A stretch of 64,000 bases of DNA from Strigops habroptila (lineage: Eukaryota; Chordata; Aves; Psittaciformes; Psittacidae): contig NC_044279.2 in NCBI RefSeq assembly GCF_004027225.2, forward strand, positions 31,288,705 to 31,352,704, written 5' to 3'. The position numbers were made by a program, and so were the translations under genes. This document shows positions 15,001 to 24,719 of this stretch, one piece after another. The notes under the pieces are model-generated. The model did no database searches and was not told the DNA's origin. It saw only the letters and a program-made list of their open reading frames with translations. The first letter of the stretch is position 1. Each line of letters opens with the position of its first letter.

Positions 15001-18000
15001 TTCCAATTCTCTTCCTCCCACCCTGCTGGGGGTTAGAAATGAGTGAGTGTGGTGCTTAGCTGCTGGCTGGGGTTAAACCACAACAGATTCAAAAGATGGA
15101 ATATATTAATTAATTTTTGGTTTTACTCACCCCACATTCGTAACATTTAGACTTATCAAAGTAGTTACGCCTGCGGATGAATTCTGCTGCTCTTCCATTA
15201 TCAATGGCAATACTTGCTTTTATTACTCTTCCAAACAACTACAGCAAATTAGAGGAAAAAAAAAAAAAGGTAAATATTTTGGGACTGTAAACCCAACCCT
15301 CCTGCCATAACAGCTTTCCATAATTTACCTGTTTGTTATTTAGTGCCCGAGAACAGTTTTGTGCAGATTCTTTATCCAAAAACAAAATAAAGGCAACTCC
15401 TTTACTCTTCCTGGTGTCTTTGTCTTTCATAATAGTAACTCTGAAAACATAGAACCACATTATTGATATACTGAAATTACTTCAGAAACATTTGTTCCTT
15501 AAAGATATTGGTGGGAAATTAGGTTTGATACATAGCAGAAAGGAAAAAGCATATTTAACAATAGAAAGGCTCACTTAAACAGAAATTCAAAGGAACAGCT
15601 AATACTGACATGCGGCCAGGAGGGCCAACAGTATCCTGGGGTACATCTGGAGGAGTGTGGCCAGCAGGTTAAGGGAGGTGATCCTCCCCCTCTACTTGAC
15701 CCTGATGAGGCCACATCTGGAGTAGTGCCCAGTTCCAGGCACCTCAGCAAAAGGAAAACAAGGAGCTACTGGAAAGGGTCCAGTGGAAAGCCACGAGGAT
15801 GATAAGGGGTTTGGAGCTTTTCTTATGAGGAGAGATTGCGGGAGCTGAAAAGGTTTAGTCCAGAAAAGAGAAGACTGAGAGGGGATCTCATTAATGCATA
15901 CAAATATCTCAAAGGTGGGTGCCAGGAGGATGGTGCCAGACTCTTTCCAGTGGTGCCCAACTACAGGACGAGGAACAGTGGCCATAAACTAAAATACAAG
16001 AAGTTTCACCTCACCATGAGGAAGAAGTTTATGTTGAGGGTGGCAGAGCGCTGGAACACGTTGCCCAGGGAGGTTGTGGAGTCTCCCTCTCTGGAGACAT
16101 TCAAAACCTGCCTGGACACATTCCTGTGTAACCTGCTCTAGGTGGCCTTGCCTTGGCAGGGGGTTCAACTGGATGATCCCCAGAGGTCCCTTCCAACCCT
16201 AATGATTCTGTGATTCTGTACAGATAAAGTGGAGATGATTTTATAAAATTTATTCCCTTGGGTGGCTTGAAAAAACAGAGAACATACTCTTTAGACTTGC
16301 AGACAACCTAACTGTAGAGAACTACACATACTGAAGGCAAAATTAAAATTGAGGAGTAATGTTACCATTGTTAACATTGCTGAAAAACAGTGTCTTGAAC
16401 TGCATCCAAACTGAGAAATCTATGTACATATAAGTCTAACCAGCTAAACAGGTTCATGATAGGAAATGATAAATACATGCAGTATTGTTCTACAAATATC
16501 TCTAAGTGGAATCCAAGCAGGTCGTGGATGCATGTGTTATTTTACATGACATACAAAGTCAAATCTTCACCCTACCATTGGAATCAACAGCTCCAGTAGC
16601 ACATCAAGAAATTCAAGAAAGACCTTGACCCAGTAAAAACACCCCACAAAGAATGACAAGAGGCGAAGGGGTAAAGGGGTGGGAATTCTTTCAATCTTAA
16701 TATTGACTGTATTTAGCTCTAAGAAACAAATAAACAAACAAAAAGTATGTATTAACAAAGTAGGGAATAAGCTACTCCTTGTGCCCACCATGGGCAAAAT
16801 AAGGTTCACTCATAAGGCAAGCCAAAATTGTAAATAGTAATGGAACAGTTTTAAAAAACCCAAGCAAACAAACTCCAATGCAGAAGGCCTACCAGGGAAC
16901 CTGTGTAACAGATGACCTACATAGTAAAAAGTGTATAAAATAAAAGCTCAATAAAGAAAGCTCAATTTTCCCCCAAATACATGCACAGAAAGATAAAGAT
17001 TGGTACAGGTTTTTTACCAAGGCTTCTTGGACAAGGATGTATCTAACTGAATGCACTGAGTTGAATAGTCAATAAAACTGACTTTACAACAATTCTATTA
17101 ATTCTTTCTCCAAGTTACTCATCCAAATGAGCCCTAATATGACTGTCAGGCTTCTAACTGGGATATTGAATACCAGTTAATAACACAAGCATAGAAAGAA
17201 CCAAGCGTGACAAATCTTTCAGAAGTCAGCAATTTCTTGGAGCCTTAGAAAGTCTGATTTCTCAGTGAACAAAGTGAGCTAAAATCATAATAGTCAGGAT
17301 ATACTGGGGTGAGAAATGGGAGCACAGAAAAAAAGTCCAGTGTGATTTTCCTGACTCAAGACACTTAAAAAAATAAAAAATGTCTATTAAAGCTTATTTA
17401 ATTAAGTTAAAGCTGACCTCGATGGCATCACAAAGCTTTCTGTAAAGTGTTTTCAAGTCCCTGAACAAAGACTCTACAGAAATCAAGCTAATATTTGAAA
17501 AGATTTTTCTTGGGAATTAATGACTAGTTGCAAATAGGAAAAACTGATCCTTGTTAGCCTCAGTTTCACAGTGAAATGGGATACCAGTGGAATCCCACAG
17601 TATCGACACCGTTTATAGTCAGGTCAGGTTGCAAAGGGCTGAACGGGAAACAAATTTTGCTAGATAAAAAAAAACCATAGTAGTATTTTACACATGATAT
17701 TCTGTGACTCTCTGCATTTGGTTTAATTTCTGGCAGTGACTAGGCAAAATGACAAGAATAAGTAAGTACCAGTAAGTGATTTCTTTGCAAAACAATGTAC
17801 AGGTGGGGGAAAACAGTTACCGGGCAGATAGCATTGCAAGTTCTAAATGAGCAACTTTCACACAGGTCACAATGCAGGAAAACACCATTTCTGTTGTCTA
17901 TGACAGTAAAAAAAACAAATAAAATACTACAATGTATTAAAAAAAGAATGCTGCTATGATACCTTTGAAATAAGCAATGTGTCATACAGCCAACACTTCA

Positions 18001-19428
18001 TACAATTCTTATTCTCCTATCAAACAAGCCCAAAAGCCAAGACAGTAGCAGACCCCTACCCCCAAACACACAGTGTAAAGGTATACTACCAAATGATAAC
18101 AGGAAGATCAGCAGTGTCAAATTTATGTAGAATAAGCCCCTCAGTGGATAAACACCAGTATTACTCAAACCTCTGTCAGGATTTTTCTAGATTGGTAGTT
18201 CAGCTATCAACTAAAACAGGTCAGACACCCCACCCTGGAAACAATAGTGCCCAGTTGTATTGGTCATTGCCTGTCTGCCAGAGCCCTACATAAGGGTTTT
18301 CCTCTCTGTCAATTTTTAAAAAACCCTACAACTTTAGAAAAACTTATGTTTTTTCTGGCTATTTGTCACCTGAAACACACTCTGTATCTCACAGATTATT
18401 ACAGCAGCTACTAGAAGTTAAGAATAGATATTTGCTGGTGTAGAGTTAAAACCTGAAGTCTTAAGTCTGGTTATTCTGACCAGTTAAAAAAATAAAAAAA
18501 AAAATAATCAAGAAACAAATCAAAACAGCAAGTTCCTTATTGTGGCAATCACGTCTCCCACTTGAACACAGAGGCAGGTATTCACAAGTACTGTTCAGGA
18601 ACATCCCACATATTAAATGCTGTTACTCTGCAGCCTTACATCTAATCTTAAATATAATACTAAGCAGTCATACTAACAGGTCCTTCTAGAACCACAAATA
18701 GAGGAATTGTACATGGCAATTGTGGGAACTGTTGGTGGGAATTGTGACATCTAGTTCACATAAGTAGAAGCTCCCGCTTTTACACTAATCCACTTGTGTC
18801 CCAGGCAGCGTATGGGGGAAGTGAAGTAACACTTATGAGAAGAATATTGTTTCAACTATTTAAGAGAAAAGACCATTGGTATGTAACAACACTCTACTTG
18901 CTCTTAAGAGGTGGTTAGCGAACCTGTCCCCCAACACAAATACTCTTTCTTACATCATGTGTGTAACTGCAAGAACTTCCAGTTGCTAAATTAAATTTAT
19001 ACTTTATTAAAAATGGACAGCACTTCCAGACAGTTCCACATTCGTTCTTAAATTATAAAAAGCAGAAGACCGTCAAGTGAAGCAAAGACATTAAATACTT
19101 AAAATGAAAGCTACAAAAATAGCAGGCTATGTCAGGTCACTTACTTGACAACTTTCCCATACTTTGAAAATATCTGAAATATAAAACAGAATAAAAATAT
19201 TTAGCAATAGACAACTGCATTTCCTTAGTAATAAATTTATCAAGACAAACTTTTTTAAGTAAAAGCTATATATCGGTATTGTATTTACAGTCAAAATTGT
19301 TGTCAACAACTTTAATTTGAACAATGCAGCTTTTAAAAACTTACCCTGTACAGATCATTGTTTGTCAAAGCGAAGGGTAAATTGGACACATACACTGTGC
19401 TTTTGCTTGGTGCCAACCCACCACTCAT
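11955..19428 (-). CDS. ZCRB1: ZCRB1, U11/U12 snRNP 31-kDa protein; complete CDS in seven exons
   Basis: Spliced CDS: complement(join(11955-12086, 13414-13489, 13587-13696, 15131-15238, 15329-15440, 19145-19173, 19345-19428)), 651 nt, 216 residues; human is 217. All introns are GT-AG and every junction keeps frame. The RRM covers residues about 10-88, with RNP2-like VYVSNL at 12-17 and RNP1-like KGVAFILF at 51-58. A CCHC zinc knuckle follows: C107, C110, H115, C120. Next come a Lys-rich tract, a Glu-rich acidic stretch, and a C-terminus rich in Ser/Asp/Glu ending EEELSD. The family is a nuclear subunit of the U11/U12 di-snRNP, which recognises minor (U12-type) introns. The start is the MSGG methionine just inside exon 2, as in mammals. 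The C-terminal exon differs most from the human sequence. Transcription should start in the CpG island shared with PPHLN1. Assignment rests on near-identity to the remembered human protein. Confidence 0.97.
13414..13489 (-). CDS. ZCRB1: ZCRB1 exon 7 (acidic region)
   Basis: Starts after GCGCAACAAAG and ends CAG before GTACAAAA. It encodes a Glu-rich stretch followed by [16 protein letters not shown], which matches the mammalian protein closely. Too short to stand out as an open frame. Confidence 0.94.
13587..13696 (-). CDS. ZCRB1: ZCRB1 exon 6 (rest of zinc knuckle, Lys-rich tract)
   Basis: Starts after CTCCAAG with [20 protein letters not shown], giving H115 and C120 of the knuckle, then a Lys-rich run and IVEPEE. 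The donor is AT before GTATGTAT, splitting an Ile codon; reading on would only add a few intron codons. The intron to exon 7 is 97 bp. Confidence 0.93.
14520..15085 (-). mobile_element. Solo LTR, TguLTR5-like, in ZCRB1 intron 5
   Basis: Read on the minus strand it begins TGTTGTGGTTTAACCCCAGC and ends CCAAAACCAGCACA, the TG...CA ends of a retroviral LTR, and is about 566 bp. It contains an AT-rich central part with three AATAAA hexamers on the minus strand (plus-strand TTTATT at 14896, 14926, 14943) and blocks such as TATGGTATGGAATA shared with the LTR at 43032-43573. No internal viral genes adjoin it, so it is a solo LTR left by recombination. The possible 5-bp duplications (GAGCC and GATTC) match poorly, suggesting age. 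Family name is from memory. Confidence 0.85.
15131..15238 (-). CDS. ZCRB1: ZCRB1 exon 5 (end of RRM, first zinc-knuckle cysteines)
   Basis: Acceptor TTTGCTGTAG, donor GGG before GTGAGT. 36 codons from LFGRVIKAS to KCYECG, supplying C107 and C110 of the CCHC knuckle. A solo LTR ends only 45 bp beyond its donor. Confidence 0.97.
15329..15440 (-). CDS. ZCRB1: ZCRB1 exon 4 (RRM core with RNP1)
   Basis: Starts after TTTTCAG and ends CAG before GTAAATT. It encodes the second half of the RRM, from [14 protein letters not shown] to LNNKQ, including RNP1-like KGVAFILF. The intron to exon 5 is only 90 bp. An extended open frame upstream of the acceptor is intronic. Confidence 0.97.
15441..19144. other. 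ZCRB1 intron 3
   Basis: A 3.7-kb intron. Apart from the CR1 copy at 15609-16219 I see only AT-rich unique sequence. The frame at 17979-18293 (104 codons, plus strand) has no domain, bias or splice context. Confidence 0.7.
15609..16219 (+). mobile_element. CR1 LINE fragment, 3' end, antisense to ZCRB1
   Basis: 5'-truncated CR1 carrying the last part of the reverse-transcriptase ORF. The frame at 15836-16141 still encodes [16 protein letters not shown] and [18 protein letters not shown], typical of the CR1 ORF2 C-terminus. Upstream of that the frame is broken. It ends with CAGAGGTCCCTTCCAACC and a GATTCTGTGATTCTGT tail, so it belongs to a different subfamily from the copies in PPHLN1 introns. 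Confidence 0.93.
19145..19173 (-). CDS. ZCRB1: ZCRB1 exon 3, 29-nt micro-exon
   Basis: Acceptor ATATTTCAG and donor GTAAGTG bound 29 nt encoding IFSKYGKVV plus two bases of a Lys codon. It completes RRM helix 1 and starts beta 2. Skipping it would shift the frame. The intron before it is only 171 bp. Confidence 0.95.
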
Positions 19429-19432
19429 TTTT
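19345..19432 (-). CDS. ZCRB1: ZCRB1 exon 2 (start codon, residues 1-28)
   Basis: The exon follows a pyrimidine-rich acceptor ending TTCATCAG and ends AGG before GTAAGT. The ATG is at 19428-19426, four bases into the exon. It encodes MSGGLAPSK through NNDLYR, including the first RRM beta strand (RNP2-like VYVSNL). Phase 0 at its 3' end. Confidence 0.96.
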
Positions 19433-20141
19433 CTGATGAAGGGAGAAAGAGAGAGGAGTTAAACTGTATTCAACAGCGAAAGCAATTAAAAAAAGACAGT
19501 TGCAAAACTTCAAGTTGTTTTTCAAACCTAGCCCAGACAGTCATCCATCATAAAGTTGTAGGAAAGAATAGATTTCATTTCCCTTTCATCACTTTACATG
19601 AAATAAGTATAGTCCTTCCGCCTCCACAAATATATTCCTTCCTCCTCCTCTGGATCCAAAGTATATTTTTGCTGCATGTGAGTCAATTTGTAAGTCATGA
19701 AAAAACAGACATGTTCGTATACTTAAAACAAATCTCTGTTGATTTGTGCAGTAAAGAGTTCCTTCTGGATTTCTGTAGTAAAGGTTCCTTCTGGAACCTT
19801 TCCAGAAGGAAACAAGTAATGTCCATTTACTAACCATTATGGCCAATATGGGAAATAATTGACCTTTGTTCAAGTACCTGCATGATCTGATTCTTTATAC
19901 AAGTTTCAGTTCAGGTGCATTCAACAAAGAATAAACCACAACTGGTTAAGGGGGAAAAAAACCAACCCACTTCCCTAAAGCAGAGACCTAATTATTGGGG
20001 GTGGGAATGGGAAAGATACTACATTGACTTTAAAATGTATCTAAGATGCTAAAGCAGCATGCATTTCCTCCTGTATCTCCTGCTCAGGAACTGCAAGCGT
20101 CCACAGCTGATCACAGCACCTCTCCTAGAGACATTCTCACC

Positions 20142-20173
20142 ACCCCCCCATCCCACCCCCCGCCCCCCGCCCT
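20142..20173 (-). repeat. C-rich tract, G-quadruplex candidate on the ZCRB1 sense strand
   Basis: The plus strand has C runs of 8, 3, 7, 6 and 3 separated by one to three bases. The minus strand, which is the ZCRB1 transcript strand, therefore has five G runs of three or more with very short loops, meeting the usual quadruplex pattern. Confidence 0.7.
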
Positions 20174-22096
20174 GCTTCTCCTGATCAAGCAGCTGCTCTA
20201 TACCAAGGAACCAGGGAAATCTCAAAGCCATTTCAATTTCAAATCTCTTTCAACCTCTTGAAACTAAGTACGTCTGGAAACAATCAATTCAAAACCACTG
20301 TTATAACTGCATACACATCATCTAATGCTAGGTGAAGAGTAACTGAAGTAACTTGAAAAAGAACAGCCTATGTTTTTCCTTGTGTTTGGACATTTCCCAA
20401 AATTTTAAGTGGTGCTAAAGTCTGTGCAAAACACTTCTTTTCCCTTTGATCCATTTTGTAGTCATGAGTCAGTCCAAGAAGTAAAATTCAAGATCAGAAT
20501 AAAGCACAGTCCTTAGGAAAGAGCACACTAAACACGTTCCCTATGCAGTCCAATTACTACCCCCTTATCCAGTTTCCCGCAGTCTTATTCCTGCTTCTCG
20601 GCACCTCTAGCCAGTTCCTGAGGATCAAGCCATTTCTTCAGCAAGACCAACTCATTTAAAAAATGCAGACAAAAGCTGATGAAAAGAAACTGAAGTATTA
20701 AAAATCAACATCTGTCACAGTACACAGTTCTTAGGGGGATGTTTTAGGTAGTGAGTCTGAACAGATTGCCTGGCCTAGTGCCAACAAAGTAACTAGCATC
20801 ACACTCTAATCCGGCTGTGGTTATTTTCTGGTATTTCATGATTCAGTCATCTGAAGACCTGATATTCCCAGTAGACACTGATTATCCAAGTATTTTGCTT
20901 CTCTTTCCTGACATGCTTACTGTATCACAATTCATTTGAATGGCAGTTTCCAAGTGACTGAATTTTGAGGCTTTCCATGTCCAGAGACTGTTTTTTTGGC
21001 ATGAGCAGAAATGGCGACATAAAGGTTAAGCAAATGAAAACAGAATAAATTTGCAGTAAAAGGCCACACGCTGCATCTGGTGTTACGCAGACTGGATTCA
21101 TTATCCCAGATTCCTTGTGCTTGGCATTAGTATCCTTGACAAGCCTAACCAGACTTACTTGGCAACATGCCATGTGAATAGATGGCCTGAAGTGCAGTTA
21201 TCCAGATGTACAGTGGATACAAAGGACTCAGTAAGAGCTACCTTAGTGCTGCATTGTGGTATTTTGCAAATGCTAATATATTGCAATAGCAGAGGAGAAA
21301 ACAGCAGAGGTGAACCTCATGTGGCTGTAGACAGTAATTTAACTCTGCCTAAAAGACAAGAGAAGCCGGAGCACCTTGTAGAGATGAAGCAGGCCCCTTA
21401 CTAATGAACAGACGCCAGTGAGAATGGCATGACTGGAGAGCAGTCAGCTTACATATTCCACAACACCACAGTGCAACCCTCTGAAGAGAAGGGGATATGT
21501 CATGTGAAGATCACTACAGGTCTAACAGCTTAGTTGATAGGAAATGATTAATGAATGCAAACTACAGAACTGCCATTTTCAGCTGCACACTACTTTCTTC
21601 AGAAGCAACCTGAGAGTGTGGCATCCTGGAGTGCTAGCTGCCAGACAGCTGAGGCTGAGCTTTGTTTCTAGAGTCCTGGACAAATTTAAGTGAAACGGTC
21701 CTGCTGCCTTTGACTGCCCAAATATTCTTAGCAAATTTTATTGTTTAGGACTACTGTGCCAGGATTTCTTACTTGTAATATCTGACTTGCCAGACAGGCA
21801 CAACTTTAATACAAGAGGAAGTACAGCAACTGTAAGACTATCGCCATGGTCATGTTTGAGATGGCAAAGGTTCAAATTTACCATGCCAGGAAAGAATATT
21901 TCCACAGATCTGCAGGAGGACTTTCTCTTCCAAATATGAAGAGGTTATTGTGATGGTTTATAAAAACCTTATTTAAGCCAGAAGATACTGACAGTTCTGC
22001 CCAATGGTAACATTTGGGTCATTCATCTGTCTGTTTAAAAGCCTGGTCGTCCTTACTAGCTCTTCTGCAGAACATTCAAAAATAACCTTCTACATA

Positions 22097-22120
22097 TTTC
22101 ACATGCTTGAGCATGTGAAA
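22097..22120. repeat. 11-bp-arm palindrome
   Basis: TTTCACATGCT, a two-base spacer TG, then AGCATGTGAAA: perfect arms. It could be a chance palindrome or a binding site for a dimeric factor; nothing else marks it. Confidence 0.7.
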
Positions 22121-23711
22121 ATGCAGATTTCTGGTTAACCGTTGTGAATACAGTAGAATAAATGCAGTTTTAGATCCAACCACTGGCACAATTCTTCCCA
22201 CCACCAAAAAACTTAACAAAACATCACATGCTAATTTTCACTCCACTATAACCAATCCATTAGTCTTTCAAACCACCATGAAGCCCCTCTGAGGATACCA
22301 AGTGCCAACACCATATGAACAATAGCCCCCCTTCCCTTTATTTATGGATGCCAACCTTGCCAGACCAGCTTCATATTTACTGGTCTGTTTTCTAGCTAGG
22401 GGCAGGCAAAAGGAGGAATAAAACCTGCTAGTTTCAACTTTAAGCTAACTGTCTAGATGGGACACATCTCATCTGCAGCCTCATCATTACAAGGCTCAGA
22501 GACCTTATATTTCAGGAACTTTCTAACTTCACAGAACTGTCCAATACAAGTTTAACTTTTTCATCGTGTTCTTTCTGCTTGATCACCAGTCTCTCTGCTC
22601 TGTGGGTTTTTACTTCCCAGGCTGAAAAACATAACCGCTTCCCTCCCCTAGAAAAGCCCAGCATGTGAGCTTTCTACTTGCTGCAGGAGACTCACTTGAG
22701 AGTCATGTACAACCTGGCTTCTATACCCTGCTAGAGCTCTCCAACAAATCAAAACATCTCTGTTTTATAGTGAACGCTATTATGGGGCCTCCCTGATCTT
22801 CAGGGTATACCTGGTTGCTTAACTTTAAAGCATCAGCTGGAAGCCTATACATTAGCTCCATGGGGTTAAGCACAACTCCCATTGATGTAATAGCCTCTCT
22901 ATAGCATTAATGCTTCCTTCATTTATCATTTTCACATATTAACTTTCAGGATGGAGTTGTCTCTCATTACAATGACTTCTTGAAGTCATCTTTTTTTGTC
23001 TTTTCTAACAACACAAACTAAAAGAAGCAATTCTTTGACAAGAGCCATCTGTCAGTAATGATTAAGTCTCTTGCAAACTGTTTTGGGTACATGAGTATGT
23101 TTTACTTGAATCCAATATGCTTAATGCAGTATCTGTCACTCATGTTAAGAACATCACAAGAGAAGACAATGACTAATTTCAGTAAATGGCTTTTCTACTT
23201 TGTCCCAGAACACAGGAGGACACCACCAAAATAGTTCAGATGCCCCTGAAGCATCAAGTGGAGTTTGAATTTACTGATACTTTCATGACTTCATATCAAC
23301 ACTTCAACTTAAGCATGAACTTCTGTTTGTGTTTGTTTTTAAGTGCACAGCAGCAAGGTCATATTTGTGATTTAGTCAATTAAAGTGACTCACAAATCAT
23401 CATGCTCCCTGAGGCCAACTAATTTGAGTTCTACTTTGATCCTTAAAATTAAAACTCCCCCCCCCGATTTAACAGTATCAAGAGAGTTTAGACCAAAATC
23501 AACAAACCCTTAGTTGTGGCGGGAACTTGGCTCAAGCCTATAATCAAAAATCTGTGGTAAATGAAGAGTTCAAAATAATGTTCTCTTGGGTCCCAGATAA
23601 GGGTATTAACCCCTTGCTACAACTCTGTCCTACACAAGGGGCATGTAGTAAGATATCAGAGCACAATCTGCTTTTTTGTCTACACAGTCACTTAAATAGT
23701 ACAAGGCAAAT

Positions 23712-24019
23712 AGAATCACAGAATGGTTTGGGTTGGAAAGGACCTTAAGATCATCTGGTTCCAACCCCCTGCCATGGGCAGGGACACCTCACACTAGACG
23801 ATGTTGCCCAAAGGCTCTGTCCAACCTGGCCTCGAACACTGCCAGGGATGGAGCATTCACAACTTCCTTGGGCAACCCATTCCAGTGCTTCACCACCCTC
23901 ACAGTAAATAACTTCTTCCTTATATCTAACCTGAACTTGCCTTGTTAAAGTTTAAACCCATTGCCCCTTGTCCTACCGCTACAGTCCCTGATGAAGAGTC
24001 CCTCCCCGGCATCCTTGTA
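23712..24019 (-). mobile_element. CR1 LINE 3' fragment abutting the CpG island
   Basis: About 308 bp, reverse orientation: the 3' tail (AGAATCACAGAATGG) is at the low end and the truncated 5' end at about 24019 runs straight into GC-rich island sequence. It shares the block around AAGGACCTTAAGATCATCT with the CR1 copies of PPHLN1 introns but has more substitutions. It lies in ZCRB1 intron 1 or its 5' flank, in sense orientation with ZCRB1. Confidence 0.92.
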
Positions 24020-24164
24020 TGCCCGCGCAGAATGCCACAACCGCTCCAGCCACCCGCTGGGCCCTCGCTCCGGCCGCCGCCGAACCACGGTGGGACCGGG
24101 CTGGGGCTTCCCCCCGCGCCGCTCCCCTCGAGGGGTCGCGGCCCCCGGCGCAGCCGCAGCCTAC

Positions 24165-24345
24165 CCGTCACGGCGAGGCTCAGCCCGCGCGGGCGCCCAT
24201 GGTGCGGCGCGACGCGACGCGACGCGACACGGGACGGGACGAGAGGCGAGCAGGACCTGGCACACCCTCCCGCGCCGCCGCCGCTCCGAACACCCTCTCG
24301 GCACGACGGCGCTCTTCCGCTGACGACCGGCGCCCGGCGCGGCCC
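24165..24345 (-). other. ZCRB1: Inferred ZCRB1 5' non-coding exon 1
   Basis: The coding start lies in exon 2 behind a good acceptor, so at least one upstream non-coding exon is required. On the minus strand the best donor I see in the island is GACGG before GTAGGC (exon end at 24165). The start is unknown; the high-coordinate limit given is only the position of the CCAAT box. Weaker donors near 24260 and 24085 are alternatives. Confidence 0.3.
24209..24228 (+). repeat. Four tandem GCGAC units in the island
   Basis: Perfect pentamer repeat, four copies, followed by related GGGAC units to about 24240. Every unit contains a CpG. It likely lies near or in the ZCRB1 first exon. Confidence 0.85.
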
Positions 24346-24419
24346 CCGGCCAATAGACGATGTTAATGGTGGAAGGAAGGCGGGTGTTTGCGGTGACGCC
24401 CGGAGAGCGCCGGAAGCGG

Positions 24420-24719
24420 CGGGAGAGGTGCGGCGCTAGCGAGGGGAGCTGCGTGCCGCGCCGCGGGAGCGAGAGGCGGGTGAGCGGGGCGCTGGGGCCG
24501 CGGCTCGTGCCCGTGCGGGCTGCTCGGAGCCGCCGCCTGGCCTCCCTCTCCCGCGGAGTGAGCGTGACACTTTGCCGCGCTCCCCGCGGGCCCGCGGTCC
24601 CTGGCAGCGGGTTGCCGCCCCGTGAGGCGCTGGGCGTTGCGGGGCGCCGGGGGGCCTGTTCCTCCCCGTTCCCCGCTGCCGCGCTGCGGACACGTGCTCG
24701 GGTGGTCGCCGAAGCGTCG
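24420..24719 (+). other. PPHLN1: Inferred PPHLN1 5' non-coding exon 1
   Basis: Exon 2 begins behind an acceptor, so a first exon must lie in the island. Two plausible donors are seen: GTCG before GTAAGG (exon end 24719) and GGCG before GTGAGC (exon end 24479). Use of either would give alternative 5' UTRs. The start coordinate is a guess. Confidence 0.35.

Larger units (their letters stand above)
19433..24164. other. ZCRB1 intron 1 (limits at the 5' side inferred)
   Basis: About 4.7 kb between the inferred non-coding first exon and exon 2. It holds a tandem plus inverted short repeat (19750-19813), a C-rich tract (20142-20173), a 24-bp palindrome (22097-22120) and a CR1 copy abutting the CpG island (23712-24019). 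The rest shows nothing recognisable. Confidence 0.6.

Noticed and set aside
15239-15460. 73-codon frame starting [13 protein letters not shown] as a stand-alone gene
   Set aside because: Its middle is ZCRB1 exon 4; both ends are intron read-through past the acceptor at 15440 and the donor at 15329.
17979-18293. 104-codon plus-strand frame in ZCRB1 intron 3
   Set aside because: No recognisable domain, antisense to the host gene, no codon-bias or splice evidence.
23942-24439. Overlapping long frames (115-189 codons) in all phases over 23.94-24.93 kb
   Set aside because: GC-rich CpG-island sequence has few stop codons; the frames are Ala/Arg/Pro/Gly-rich with no domain and one begins in a CR1 tail.
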